Below the pieces are notes generated by a model, which was not told the DNA's origin, did no database searches, and saw only the letters and a list, made by a program, of their open reading frames with translations. Both the position numbers and the translations under genes were made by a program. From Auanema rhodensis (lineage: Eukaryota > Nematoda > Chromadorea > Rhabditida > Rhabditidae), in NCBI GenBank assembly GCA_964057225.1, contig OZ059896.1, positions 13,748,501 to 13,812,500 of the forward strand: a stretch of DNA of 64,000 bases. The letters are read 5' to 3'. Position 1 is the first letter of the stretch. Each line of letters begins with the position of its first letter. This document shows positions 34,577 to 48,169 of the stretch, one piece after another.

Positions 34577-37500
34577 CTAGAAATCAATATCAATCCAGCT
34601 TTCTGTGCTGAAAACCTTGTATGATATATGCTCGATTATCTCATAATTATTAGCTAAACGATCTGCATTGTTTCTCACTAATTCAAACTCGTACATAATA
34701 ATCATTACGAATACATTCTGTAAGAGAACAGTCCCCAAGATCATATAGAAAAGGAAATATCCTGATCCTGAAGTTTACAAATTGAAAAGATATGCTTTTG
34801 CATCTCAATACCTAGCACGGATACACTATACAATTTGCCTCCTTTCAATTTTCCTAATAATGAGGAGACTAATGATTGTAGTGAGATGATATATGCATGA
34901 TATCTTAATTTCTTTCAGTATATATATATATATTATATTGAAGATCTACCCATCCAACTGATTTCCAAGTAGGTGAAGCATAGCCAACGTAAAAGCATTT
35001 AATATACAAAAGAATGATTTTCCATAATCAACCATACCACGCGTTCCACTGTGCAAAGTATCAGCAAGAACTGTGATTCGATGATTGAATCTGTTAAGGA
35101 TCATGAGGATAATGCTGATACTAAGCTTTGACAAACCTCAATATTTTGATTAGTTTACATGAGACAAAAAATACAATAATTGCAAAAGAATAAAGGAAAA
35201 ATAGATCGGCATCTCGTTGTCTCGATAAATTAATATAAGAATTTCCATTTGTAGCAATAAAAGTTTCAATAGCCTAATTTCAGTGTTTTAACATACTTAT
35301 ATAATAGTATTACCTCTTGAACAAAATGAGTTTTTATTCCATATGCTACAGCAGATAATAAAGCTATGACTCCAACAAGTAAATCTATAGTTTGCCAAAG
35401 GTCATAACCACTGAATCTTCATCATACAAAGAAATGAAATGATTTAGAAATTCTTACCCAATCAGGAACCATCTTACAAACTTAATTGGATGAAGTAACA
35501 AATGCTTGGTGAACAGTCTGTGTCGATCATAAACAATAACCACAAATTCAATCAGAAATTTGATTACACAATAACAAAGATACAAATACTAATATAGATA
35601 AATAATTATTTGTATTAAAATAATGTACAACCTCAATCGTTTTATTTACTTCATCTTCTTCTCCTTTAATCAAACGTAAAGATTCAATCCAGACCGATGG
35701 GATACAGAATCCTGAAATTAGCATATACATTTATGAATAAAAAATTATTTTTTTTTTGTTAATGATGACATGATCTATTGTATTTAGATTTGGGAATACT
35801 TACGTTCACGAGGAATCTCAAGAAGCAGTTGAACAACTGAGAAATAATTTACTTGAGCATTATATAAGGAGAACTCAACCACAACAGCTCTTGTATTCTA
35901 TTAACATTTTATTATTATATAATAACTTGTTTAAGTTTTACTTTGTCAATCCATAGTTCTTTTTCTAATCTACTGAAACGTTCACGAAGAGTATCAGCTG
36001 TACCTTGTAGTGATATAGCATATCCTCCTCCTTTATAAGTTCCAACTTGACCCATGATATTTTCACCTACAACATCGAATGGTAAAGGTAATCGAGAAAT
36101 CAACAGAAACAACTTTTCAATATATCGTTGTTTCTATAAGTATATTCAAGAAGAGTCTTGTTTTCATATGGAGTCCATGATGAACCAAAAAAAGGAGTTG
36201 TATCATATCCAACCACCCATAGATCTTCAACGCAACTTGAGTTTGAAGATGCTTCAGGTAAAACAAAATTGCATTCGTGAGGTTTTGATCGAATTTGTCG
36301 AATAATACCCATTCCCATAGCTTTTGATGCCTCAAATTGGTTTTAGAAAGGTAACAAAAAGAGAATGAGAGGCTATATATACCATATCATTGACGAAACC
36401 TCTCATGCCATAAGCAGGTTCGTCATCAGGCCAATTTGCGGATAAACCTGATATGCATATAAGGTACATCAATTTTAAATAAGCATTAATAATACCATTT
36501 ACAAGATATTTGTTGGCCCAGTTCCAAAAATCTTCAACATATTCGATCTGTGTGAATGAATCAGTAGATTTTTCAATGTTGAACGTGCTTTTAACCTTAA
36601 ATGAAAAATGTATATATATATAAATTTAAAAGGTTAAAATAACATCTTACATCTTTTTGATAGTAAAATCCAAAGCGATCTCGCAATAAATAAGTTAAGC
36701 TTGTAAATATAATTAAGGAAAATAGCAAAAAGATTATTTCCCTTATAGTGTTGAACAACACTTCATCTCTGAATAAAAAAAGTTTAGAAGTCAGAAAATC
36801 AACTATGTAACCTCATTCGATTATCTTTTGTCGTTTTCAATTTGGATAAATCAGCATACGTTTTTCCGGTAACATCATCCAGTATTTCAGGTGGGCATTC
36901 TAAGATAATACTTTCATGTTCAAGTTTTGTATAGTTTAACATACTTTCGTAGTAAGGCAGGGGATTCTTCGGTAAGAAAGAAAGCTCAATATCTGATAGA
37001 ATATTATGTCGGATATTCTTTTTAATTGATCGTAATGAAATCAAATATGCCTAAAATGGTCAATATTATCAAGAACATATTGTTTATATACTTTAATTGG
37101 TTCAAATATAATTATCCACAACATTAGCATAATCATAAATCTTAATGTAAAAGCTGTAGCATACTGTTCAGATAATGAAAACGCTGTCTAAAAATATGAA
37201 AAATTTGAAATTTAGTATCAATTAAGTACTAGTTGTATGACAACATTAAGCATATTCTAATTAGCATAATTAGTCATTTTCATATAAATGTGAGTTATGA
37301 ACGGTTGTTTTCATAAATCTTTCAATTTAAATTAATAAAACATACCACAGTATTAATAATAAATAACATAAATAATAAAGATTTAAGTATTGAAGATATG
37401 ATTTGAATAACTATTGGATTATATTGTCTTTTCGGTTTTATATAGTTTGGATATTTTCTTTTATAATACTTTATTAAATCTTGTTCTGTTGATGTGCATG

Positions 37501-40500
37501 TCACACTGCAAGCAAATACTAGAGATTCAAACTCACTTTCTGTCAACTTACCTGCATAAAACAGGATAAAACATATTGAAGATTGTTAATAGTAGTCCAG
37601 ATATCATACCAATTATTCCCTTAAGTATAATTTTTACATTCGAACGACAAACGATGTTACATCAGTCAAGGTATAGCCTGATGATCCGCGTTGGCTATTA
37701 AACAATTTTGATAGTTGAATATGAAGAAGAGTAAAAATTGAAAAAGAAAACCATACAGAGATAATATAAACATCTCTTTCTAGTCTAATTCTTGAAAGTC
37801 CAGAACCACCTAAACGTCCTGATCTTATTTTTCAATTTATATATTATAATACCCAAAAACATAGCTGTATAACTAGTGTTTTCAAGCATATTGAACATGC
37901 TCATTGCTTTATATAATGGACTACTTTGATTATATTGTTCTGCTAATCTTTCTGTCTGTTAATATTCATTTTCAATATTATTAAATTAAATTGATTGTTC
38001 CATACTTGTCCATCTCCATAGCCGGTTCCTAGCCAATTATGAACAGGAAATGAATATTTAGTGTCTGTTTGAACATCATATATCTCCACTGATTCACAGT
38101 ACCAAGCTTCTGCTTGCTCTTCACCTGGTTTTTCTATCCATAATCGAAGATATGTTAAATTTCCCAATGGCCTGTTTTGGTTGTTATTATTATTAAAAAT
38201 TATTTTTGAAGAAAAATACCATTGAGTAGTCATCAGAAAACGTGCGCATTTCCCCCACTTCAGTGGAAATCCGTAATCAGCACTTTCTTCCCCTTGTAAT
38301 GTTCGAGATATTTCCGTACCAGTATCTCCGGTCAAATTAAAACAAATCTATAACAAGATTATTTGAACACACCAAAATTTCAATTTATTGATACTCTTGA
38401 TTCCGAAGAAGAAAACTGTCGATATCCAGTATAAACATTCAAAATATAAATATATTCATCAGAAGCATGATTATTTTTTAAATTACGTAATTGACCCTGT
38501 TCAAATTTTAATTTAGTTTGTTAAAAGAAGAATGACAAATGAAACTTACTCGATCTCTATCACATCGTTCTGTTTGACAGCAATTACAGAATGTTATTAA
38601 AAGAAAAATACAATAACAAACTATTATAACGACTGGTTGAATATTTTTCTGAAAATTCTTTAATTTAGTAAATATTCAGTGTACTGTAATTATAACTGGT
38701 AACACATCAATTGCATAATCATAAGAAAATTGTGCTTTAATTTCTGGATTGAAGATACCCGTTACAAAAGCCGTTAGATGATTTGATTCACATAATACAT
38801 AAGATTCACCAGCTGATGGAGCCACCTAAAGCAAATAAATGCAATGATATCCTAAATATAAAACAAACTGATATTCCACTTGAATCAAAAAGATTTGTCT
38901 CTTTGTTATAAGCATAACATCCCTTAGTTAAAACTCTTACTTCAATATCTGATGTTTCTGAAAATTATATTTTTCGATGGAATATAAAGTTATCAAGTTC
39001 TACCTTTACTGAATATCCGTTCTTCAGAATTATCAGATTTCTTGTCTTGATACAAAACGGTGTCATTGGTTGACTCTGTTGTCTGAGTCCCAACACCAAA
39101 TATATACGTCCCTGTCATATTATATAAAGCTTCAGAAGGAATATGATAACGATATACATCTGTGAAAGAAAGGATATATTTTAATATATTTTGCTTAAAA
39201 TCTATACCGTTTGGAATATTTTGTTGATATTCAAGCTCATGATCTTGTACTCGAGGTCCAGGAATAGCTTGAAAGCTGATGAATACATGTTTCTGTTCAG
39301 CGGCAGAAATAAAAGGATGAAGAATCTAAAAAATATGAATTAGAACTAAGCTTAGAATAATATTCTTCACCTCAAACGACATGGAAGCATTCCAAGCTGT
39401 AGTTTGAAACGAACGTAAATCCAATATTTGATATGATTGCAAAGTTGATCCAATAAATGATACAGGCGGATAAATATTATCTTAAAAAAGACATTTTCTT
39501 GCTTGAAATAAGTATTTATATCGGAGATACATACCTTTCTTATTCGATCCTCGAACTATGATTGGACGTTTTGTATTTTTAACTCTAAAGTTTAGAATTG
39601 AAAATATTTTTAGAAGAAAACTACAAACTTTATAAGTTCACTATTAATATTTTTTAATGAGAAGTCTAATGTACCACTTGTAATTAAAATATCTGCATCA
39701 TCCAAATAATAATACATATTTTGCTCAAAACATAACATATCAATACGAAATGGTTCAGTTGATGATATATCATTAATATTTAAATCATTTAATGTTTCAG
39801 GTAATTTAACCTATAAAATAATATAAATAAATTATTTGTACTCTTTTATAGTTTAGAATTTACCTGGAAAGATGGACATGCATAATCATTTTTCAGAACA
39901 ATATCCTCTGTTCCAGCAGCAGCAATAAGAAGTGCATCATTCTTTTCATACTGTTAAGTTATTTTCAGATTATGAAAAAATCAAAAAATTGTTCACATAC
40001 TTTAACGTAAAATGGAATTTCCCCTTTTTCTATTTTTTTCTCAGCAATTGTATCACTTATTGTATTTAATACAGAAGTTATTTGATTAATCATCTTTTCA
40101 CCCTTAACAAAATTAATTTTTAATTTTTTGATTAATCTTATAACATCTACTAACTAATTCTTTTTGAACAATTTTTGTCGCTTCTGCTGCCCATTCTTCT
40201 GGAGTTGATTCTTCAACATACCGTATATTGTCTATATCGATCAGATAATAAAAAAATTATAATTGTATGTAATTACTTGGATCATTTGGTAAAACATTAA
40301 AGATATCATTGTAATTCTCTTTTTCAGACAATAAATTCTTTGCAAGATCCGATGGTAATGGGGAATTGCTTGAATCAATAAGGGATGAAACTAATGACGA
40401 AGTTACCGAAAGTATATTTTCAGAAATCTGTAATTATATTAAAAGTATGTAAAATTAAATTAAATTAACATCTTCTATATCGTCTTCAGTTAAATCTTTT

Positions 40501-43500
40501 GAATTTTCTTTGATATAATTTTCTATTTCGCTCAGAGTATCTTTAGCATATTCCATTGATTTCTGATTGAAAGTGCTCTGTGGTACAATCTCTTAACAAA
40601 GTATGTTCTCTTTTTAAAATTAAAAAAAACTTTATAAATACCAAAGACAGGAGCTGAAAAATCATCAGAAACTTCAATGGTTGATTCTAATATGACAAGT
40701 CCATTTGTTTCATTACGAATTAGCATTCCACCCTCGAAGAACATGTTACCTTTTCCATCAAAGTTTAATTCAGTTCTAATATTAAAAATGAAAATTTATA
40801 AATGAAAAAAATAAACCGTTTATGAGTTTTTGCTTTACTTGCAAATTCACCTGAAGATATTACTAAATAATTTCCCAAATTATTTGTTTGAACCTAAAAC
40901 TTTTAACGAATTCTTTTTCTTATTTTTATAATTAATATTATTTTATACCTTATATTGAATATTATTGAATAATATTTTTTTATATGGTTCAGATAAAAAC
41001 CTCATAGTATGATCCAAAACTGCAATTGGTGTACTAACCAACTCAATGTTTTCGTCATCAAGAAATATCTATAAATATATAAATAAATAAGAAAAATAAA
41101 TCTTTGATTATATTTATGAACAACCAGTCTTTACGTAATTTCATTAAAAAATGAAATCACGTTAATCTATGATGCACTTAGGCTAATAAATATTCAAAGT
41201 GTTTAATATTTGTACTTTGAATTGTAAATTATAAATATTAGGTTGGTCGGAAAGTAATGTCGTTTTTTTCGATTGTATTCGATCAAAAAAAATTATGAAC
41301 ACATGAATCAGTATATAAAGAATAAAATAATGATAACAAGTATTATTATATGTTATTAATTCTTAATTATACTTTTCTGAACAGTAGATTAATTCTGAGT
41401 TTTTTTATAGCTTTTTGAAATCATGCTGGAGAAAAGAGAATTGAGAGCAATTTTTTTGTACGAGTTCAAACTTGGACGTAAAGCTGTTGAAAGAATCAAC
41501 GTTTCTTTCGGCGAAAGTACTTGTTCTGTTCGTATGATGCAGAGATGGTTCAAGAATTTTAAAGAGGGAACCGAGAGCTTGGAAGATGATGATCGATTCT
41601 GACGACCTGCTGCCGTTGATGAACAAGTTCTGAAAAACTTGGTTGAAGCAGACCCGTGTAGTACCACCAGAAGTCTTGCAGAAGATCTAGGAATATCTCA
41701 TTCAACAGTACTAGATCATTTGAGGAACATTGGAAAAGTGAAAAAGCTAAAAGCTAAAAAAAGGAAGAAAGACAATTGAAAAACTAGGAGACATGATTTT
41801 TATTCTAATGGTATATATAAGTTATATAATCGTTGGCAGAGTTGTATTGTTTCTGCTGGTTTTTATTTTGAATAAAAAAATTGATTCTAGCAAAAGTTAT
41901 AACCAATTGAAAACATTGTATGAAAAACGACATTACTTTCCGACCAACCAATATTTTTTAATAAACATACTGTTCCTTTAATGACTAGTTGTGCACCAAT
42001 TTTAATATTTTCTTCAATTTCTTGTATTGTTTTTGGATGAAGAATTGTAAACTTTGTTTCTTTCAGAGAAACATAAACTGCTTTTACTTCAGGTAATCTA
42101 GTGTCTAGAATAAACTTTTCATATGATATTCGATATTATGACTGAAGAGACCTGGTAGTACGGTAGCAACTGATAATGGACTATTATCAGCAGATTTAAG
42201 TGTAATAACTGATCCTAATAAGGAAGAATCCTTTTTAAGCCATTCTGAATCAATATCTAAATATATATGTATAAAATATTTGATTATATCCATTAATATC
42301 ACTTTCGAAGAAATAGGGAACATGTAAAAATTGTAAAACTTGGGATTTTTCCGGAAAAACTTTAATAATTGAAGAAGTATATCGAAGATTAATTGAAGAA
42401 TCTTTATTTTGAATAATTGAAATAATTCCTTTTCTATAAAAAATAATTAATATTAAGTATGAGAATACGGACTTTACCCAATTTCTATTGAATATTTCTC
42501 TTCTGCATAATTAACATCAAAAGTACATTTAATAGCTTGTTGTGCATAACCTTTTCCTAATTCTGATAAAGTATTTTGTGAAACCTAAATCAATCAATAA
42601 TTTGGTAAAAAAATTTAAAAATAATTCACATTGATATGTAATTTAAGATTTGATACAGAAGCAATAGTTGTTATAGCTGTATTATATTGAAGTTGTGAGT
42701 TTCGAATATTTGATTTGAAAGTAACATTCCAGAATTTTGTATTAAACGTTTGCATCGGAATGTATGTATCTGATACAACTTCGATCTATAAACATCATTC
42801 TTTCTAGGCCTGCAACCTTTTCAAATTTACAAACCATTGCAGGACTGTAGAGATGAAGAACTTTTAACGATCCAGCTGTACTTTGTTCTTTGTATGTTGT
42901 TTTTGAGACGAAGATTTCTGTTCTATTCAAAAAATTTCCAGACATATCCACCATATTATCAGAATATGCCGTAATAATAGACTCTGTTTCAGGATTTTGT
43001 ACTTTTCCTGGGAAAATATTACCAGAGATATAGATTAATCTACCATTTATCGTAACCTAAGCAATTTTGTTTTTATTTAATTTCGGATAAAATTATGTGG
43101 TACCGTAGAATCATGCATAATAATGCTTGTATCATCTGTTCTCACTACACCATATTGAAATCCAAAACTTCCACTTGGTCTGCTAGTTTTCTATTTAAAG
43201 AATGAAATAAAGCTTGAGTTGTTTCCTGCTGTATCTTACGTCTTTATACTCAACATTGAATCCTTTACTAGCATCAAGAGCATCTTCAAGAACATTTAAT
43301 ACATCTTTTAATGTATTAGGTGATTTAATCTCAGTATTATTCAAATCTTTCATAATATCTTCTAATTTCTAAAGTTAATTATTAAATTTTTAAATAAAAT
43401 TTATTTTTAAACTTCAGCCATACTATCATTCACATCTCCTAAATCTTTTGTTACTGTTTTCATAAAATCATCTTTTGCTTTGTTATCCTATAATCAAAAT

Positions 43501-45744
43501 CAAAATGAAGTTGAGACACTTTCAATAAAAAAAATACATTTGAAGATGAAGAGAGAGCATTTTCAATAAGATCCAGAACTTTGTCTCGCTGAAATGTTCA
43601 AACTCCTTTTAGTTTGAATTTTTTTTTCAAAACTTACGTTTATATTTCCATCTGGATCTGTTGATCCAGTTAATGGATTTTTAACATTTACAGAAGACTT
43701 TAAATCTGAAATCTTTTTTTTCATTTCATCAATATCATCATCCACTTCTGTTCTCGTTTGCCTAGTTGTAGTTCGCTTGGCTGGGATAGTCGTTGTTACT
43801 GGTGTTGATGTTTTTGTTGTTTTTGTTGCCGACGATGTAAAAGGATTTGTTGAAGTTGTGCTCAGTATAGTAGATGTTGATGCAATTGTTGTAGTAGGAT
43901 TACTTGTTGAAATATCAGTAGTTGAACTTATGTATTTTTGAGTTGATGTAGAGCTTGTTGTTGAGGTGAGAGTTGACTTTGAAGTTACAGGTGGAGTTGA
44001 TTTGGATGTTGAAATAGTGGTGGAAGTTGAGGTTGGAGCTGAAGTTGTAGTTGAAGGTGAAATTAGAGTTGGAGTTTGAGTTGACGTTTGAGTTGAAGTT
44101 GAAGTTGTTATTGGAATTGAAGTTGAAGATGAAGTCGAAGTTAAAGTTGAAGTTAAAGGTGAAGTTGAAGTTGAAGTCGAAGTTAAAGTTGAAGTTAAAG
44201 GTGAAGTTGAAGTTGAAGTTGAAGTTGAAGTTGAAGTTGAAGTCGAAGTCGAAGTTGAGGTTGAAGTTGAAGCTGAAGTTAAAGATGAGGTAGAAGTTAG
44301 AGTTGGGGTTCGAGTTGACGTTTGAGCAGGAGTTGATGCTGTAATTGGAGTTATACTTGTTTTTAGAGTTGAAGTTGGAGTTAAAGATGAAGTGGAAGTA
44401 GAGGTTAAAGTAGAAGTAGAAGTGAGTGTTGATGTAGGTGTCGAAGTCGAAGTAGATGTAGAAGTGAGCGTTGATGTCAAAGTCGAAGTTGAAGTTGGAG
44501 GTGTAGATGTAGTTGTTGTTGGAGTTGTTGTTGAAGTTGTTGTTGGAGTAGAAGTTGGAGTTGTTGTTATAGTGGTTGTTGGAGTAGAAGTTGAAGATGA
44601 AGTGGATGTAGAGGTAGAAGGTTGAGTAGAAGTGGAAGTTGAAGAAGAAGTAGAAGTAGAAATAGAAGTAGAGGTAGAAGTAGAAGTAGAAGTAGAAGTA
44701 GAAGTAGAAGGAGAAGTAGAAGGAGAAGTTGAAGTTGAAGTCGAAGTAGAAGTTAGTGTGGATGTCGATAAAGACGTAGATGTAGAAGGGAGCGTTGATG
44801 TAGGCGTTGAAGAAGGTGTCTGAGTAGAAGTGGAAGTAGAAATAGAAGTTGAAATAGACGTCACTGTAGACGTGGTGGGAGTGGTAGATGTAGATGACAC
44901 TGTTGTTGTAGGAGTAGTAGTCGTAGTAGATGGAGTCGTTGTTGTCTAAAATTATGATAGTATGATAACTTCTAATCCATATAATATTCTTTTAAAAATT
45001 TAAAAGTTCACAGTCTAGTAGTTTAAAACTCGAGTATAATATTTCTTTATAAATTAATTTTTAAGTAGAAATAATAATATATTATATGAAAAATATAATA
45101 AAATATTACAGTAGTTGTAGTAGCAATAGGATCAGGTACTTTCATGAATCCACAAATCTTAAATATATTAGAATTATAAATATAAAATAATTAATAATTA
45201 CCTTTTCATTATTAACATCAGCACAAACTTTAAGAGATTTATCATATTTAGCATTAGAGCTTAAACCGTTGGGCATAGCTTTTCCATCAATCGACCATTT
45301 AACTTCATGTTTACATTCGGAATACTAAATGAATTTCAAGTTTTCAAAAGAAAATATTTATTTTTATGAATTATTTTACATTTTCAGATGTCACTTTGAC
45401 TACAATATTTTTAACTTTGGGTTTATCAATGATTGTAGGAGTATTTTCGTCATCTGATAACTGTGGAGTAATAGTGTATGTGGCATCATCACAATCCTAA
45501 ATAATAAAATACAACGTTTATTAGATTCTAATTTGTAATTTACAAATGCAAGGTATACATATACACAAGTTCCGTTAGAATTTGTTGTTACGTTTACTAA
45601 AATAATAATTATTATGAATGTTATTTGAAATCATTCCAACCTGAGGAAGCATAATGAGTCTGAAACATTATAATTTTTAATTTATAAATTATTTTTTGAA
45701 CTTACACAAAAAAAATATAAAATAGTTAAAAGCCGTATTTCCAT
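34577..45744 (-). CDS. lov-1: Polycystin-1-like membrane protein (LOV-1 type)
   Basis: An 11.2 kb gene on the minus strand, from ATG at 45742-45744 to TAG at 34577-34579, with some fifty short introns. It opens with a signal peptide (MEIRLLTILYFFC). Then comes a mucin-like Ser/Thr tract (about 43640-44950) and a long ectodomain. A GPS motif lies at about 38750-38960 (YVLCESNHLTAF, with the HL/T cleavage site intact). The first membrane span follows (about 38590-38650), then a PLAT/LH2 domain (about 37990-38490, YIYILNVYTG, NLTYLRLWIEKPG and WLGTGYGDG). The polycystin channel module is at about 34600-36800 (TPFFGSSWTPYENKT, GGYAISLQGTADTLRERFSRLE and further spans). In C. elegans LOV-1 acts with PKD-2 in cilia of male sensory neurons; the same role here is inferred. 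Confidence 0.92.
41238..41951 (+). mobile_element. Internally deleted mariner element within a lov-1 intron
   Basis: Terminal inverted repeats of about 27 bp share GGTTGGTCGGAAAGTAATGT (left from 41241, right ending at 41949). TA dinucleotides at 41236-41237 and 41952-41953 fit the expected target duplication. The body is about 714 bp, roughly half a full mariner. It lies antisense to lov-1 in the intron 41069-41970, and explains most of that intron's 902 bp. Confidence 0.9.
41423..41869 (+). pseudogene. Mariner transposase remnant
   Basis: The N-terminal mariner helix-turn-helix region is readable from MLEKRELRAIFLYEFKLGR through LAEDLGISHSTVLDHLRNIG. It carries an in-frame TGA at 41600-41602, where relatives have Gly. 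After KVKKLK the sequence jumps to the transposase C-terminal end (GIYKLYNRWQSCIVSAGFYF) in another frame. The whole DD34D catalytic core is missing, so no active enzyme can be made. Confidence 0.88.
43640..44950 (-). repeat. Ser/Thr coding repeat of the lov-1 ectodomain
   Basis: Over 400 codons of almost only Ser, Thr and Pro, built from TST, TSTS and TTTP units. Locally it is a longer DNA repeat, for example near-identical blocks at 44128-44166 and 44167-44205. The frame is open throughout. Such tracts are usually O-glycosylated, extended stalks. The opposite strand shows long Lys-Leu and Val-Glu open frames that are only shadows. Confidence 0.9.
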
Positions 45745-46631
45745 TGAAAGCATGAAGATACTTACTAACTAGTTTTCTATCATTTCATAGATGTCGCTAG
45801 TATGTTTTTTTACGGAATTCGTTGCTATGTATTGAAATTTCAGTTGCTATGATTAAAACTATAATGTTGCTATGAATATGTAATAATAATAATATATTTC
45901 CATATAGTAAATGAATCTTTCAATTTTTTTCAAACTATTCTCAATATTCACATAATATTATTTTATATACATATATGTATATACTTACGGTAGCTAGAAA
46001 TATCTATGTGCTTATATGTATGTGTTAATTTGAAAAAAACTAAGATAGTTAATATGATTGAAGTTTTATTTTGAAATACAACCGTTCTGTTCTTTATCGA
46101 TACAATAAATGATATTTCTACACTCATGTTTGCTATAAAGCAATAAATTAGCATAAAGTTCAATAATCGTTATCATTTATCAGCATTAGCATATTAGATG
46201 TTTTCCATATAAATATCCTAATTGATCGAATATTACAAAGAAAAACAAATGAAATTCTAGCTATATTTGAACTTAAATAGTTAAGTAATTATATATTTAA
46301 TCATAATTTTTGTATTACATATGTTATAACATTATTCATCATTTGGTTGTTATTATTATGATTTAATGGCATTTTATTTCAAGATATTGCAGACATAGCT
46401 TTGTTGAAATAACGAAATGTTTGAGAGAAATCAAAAGATGATATTGCAAGTTATATATTAGATATAATGATAATTCTGACGAGTTAACGACAATAGAGAG
46501 AAATAGCTGAGCACATCACATTAAGTGGGGTGTACTGATATGAGTAGACAACCAAATGTGAAAGACTCCCCCTTTTACTTAATGATAAGGTATCATCTAA
46601 AGCATCTTTCTTCTACCTTCTACATCACCTT
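45745..46631. other. Divergent intergenic region
   Basis: 887 bp, extremely AT-rich, upstream of both lov-1 and the coiled-coil gene. I see no gene. A more mixed-sequence block at about 46480-46580 may be promoter-proximal to the latter. Confidence 0.5.
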
Positions 46632-48169
46632 ATGATATTTACCCGATATTTAATTTCATTGCTAGTAGTGGCAGGTATTTATCATTTTTTTAACAGAATT
46701 TATAGTTTTTAACCAAACTTTTTTTTTGAAATCTGTAGTCATTTTATTATTATAGGTCTTGCCATAGCAATACCTCTTAGAAAACATCATTCCCGTCATC
46801 ATGGAAAAAGCCGCAATTATCGGCAAGCTGCAAAATATGATGTTGTCTCTAGAACTTTAAATGATGGAACCAGACACGATACAATTCGTGAATACGGAGA
46901 TGAGTTACCTGCTCTTCCTGTACCAAGAGATTATGATATGGTGGATAAAAAGTTTCAATTATGAATTTTATAATTTATATTATATTGATAGACTTCAATG
47001 GAGGAAAATGACGGAAGTATTCTTGTACCTGTTGATAAAGATGGGAAAGTTTTACCAGGTTGTTAAGTTTGTTATCAACTTTTATTAATTAATCTAGTTT
47101 AGACTACATGCGTCGTATTCAACCCACTGTAGTTTTCATGACAATGGAGGATATTTTGCGTTTAAACGGTCTGATATCATAAATTCATTAAATTATGATG
47201 CATTAGCACAATTTACAGGAACAGGAAGAGCTGAACGTCCACCTCCACCCCCATTACACAACTCAGAAACGCCAGTTCCTCCTTTGCCACCTCTTCCTGT
47301 GCCAGAGAATATAGGTTTTACTTTAGTTGGAAATAATTGACAGTTGTATAAAATTTTTTAGATGATACACCTGATTATGTTGATTCTGATGTGCTTAAAT
47401 TACCTAAGACTATTGATTACACAAGCTCTAAAGAAACTGATCCGGACCTTCAAAAGGTATATTTACTCAACGTGCTTCCTTTCGAGTTAAAAATATAATC
47501 AGGCAACAGATTATGAAAGTCAGAAAGGTGAATCTGTTCAAGATGTTGTTGATGCTATTGAAGAGGCAAAGAAAGAGTTGTTAGAAGAAATCGAAGAAGA
47601 ACGTCTGTCAGAAAAAGAGAAAAAAGCCGAACAAAGCGCTGAAAGGCTTGAAGATGATTTAGCAGAGAAAATCAGACAAATTGAGCGTCAAGATGAGATT
47701 GAACGTAAAGAAGATATTGAAGAAGAAGAAAAAATTATTGAACAAGAGGAAAAAACGTTGATTGAAAAGGTTAAAGAGGAAATTGACGATGAAATCATCG
47801 ACGCGGAAGTTAAAAGGAAACAGCATGAAAAGCATGACCACAATGGTAATGTGCAAGTTGAAACTGCTACAGGAAACGGTAGTTCTTACTATGATATCAA
47901 TAACTAACAATAATATTAAAGATCGTTCTGAACCAAAAATTAACGGAGCAGCTCTATTTGAACCAAGACCAACCGAAATCGTAAAAACATTGCAGACAGA
48001 TGATTCAGAAGAAACGGATGAAACCGTCCGAGATCATTTGAAAAATAGTAATGGAAAAATCAAAGTTTTAACAAGTGGAAAAAGTTTGAAACCAAGTTCT
48101 TCGTGTTCCTTTAACATTATCACTACCCTACTTGTGACTTTATCAGTTTTATTCCATTTAAACCATTAA
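46632..48169 (+). CDS. Secreted, GPI-anchored coiled-coil protein, unrecognised
   Basis: Starts with a signal peptide (MIFTRYLISLLVVAGLAIAI); the stop is TAA at 48167-48169. A His/Arg-rich segment follows (RKHHSRHHGKSRNYRQ), then Pro-rich stretches (RPPPPPLHN, PVPPLPPLPVP). A strongly charged, Glu/Lys-rich probable coiled coil lies at about 47540-47830 (ERLSEKEKKAEQSAERLEDD). After an intron beginning in GGTAGTTC at about 47879, a polar tail ends in SSCSFNIITTLLVTLSVLFH, a probable GPI-attachment signal. I know no family with this layout. It could be a nematode-specific surface or cuticle-associated protein. Confidence 0.75.

Noticed and set aside
34910-34940. TA-rich run as a possible origin or element end
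   Set aside because: It is a simple (TA)n microsatellite within an intron-sized AT-rich stretch.
36054-36335. Several overlapping frames on both strands within the polycystin region
   Set aside because: The lov-1 reading (TPFFGSSWTPYENKT and neighbours) explains this stretch; the others are shadows.
41793-41981. Open frame that looks like a membrane peptide
   Set aside because: It is an out-of-frame reading of the mariner transposase C-terminal end.
44051-44823. Long plus-strand open frames of Lys-Leu and Val-Glu repeats
   Set aside because: They are the complement of the Ser/Thr repeat in lov-1; composition comes entirely from the antisense repeat.
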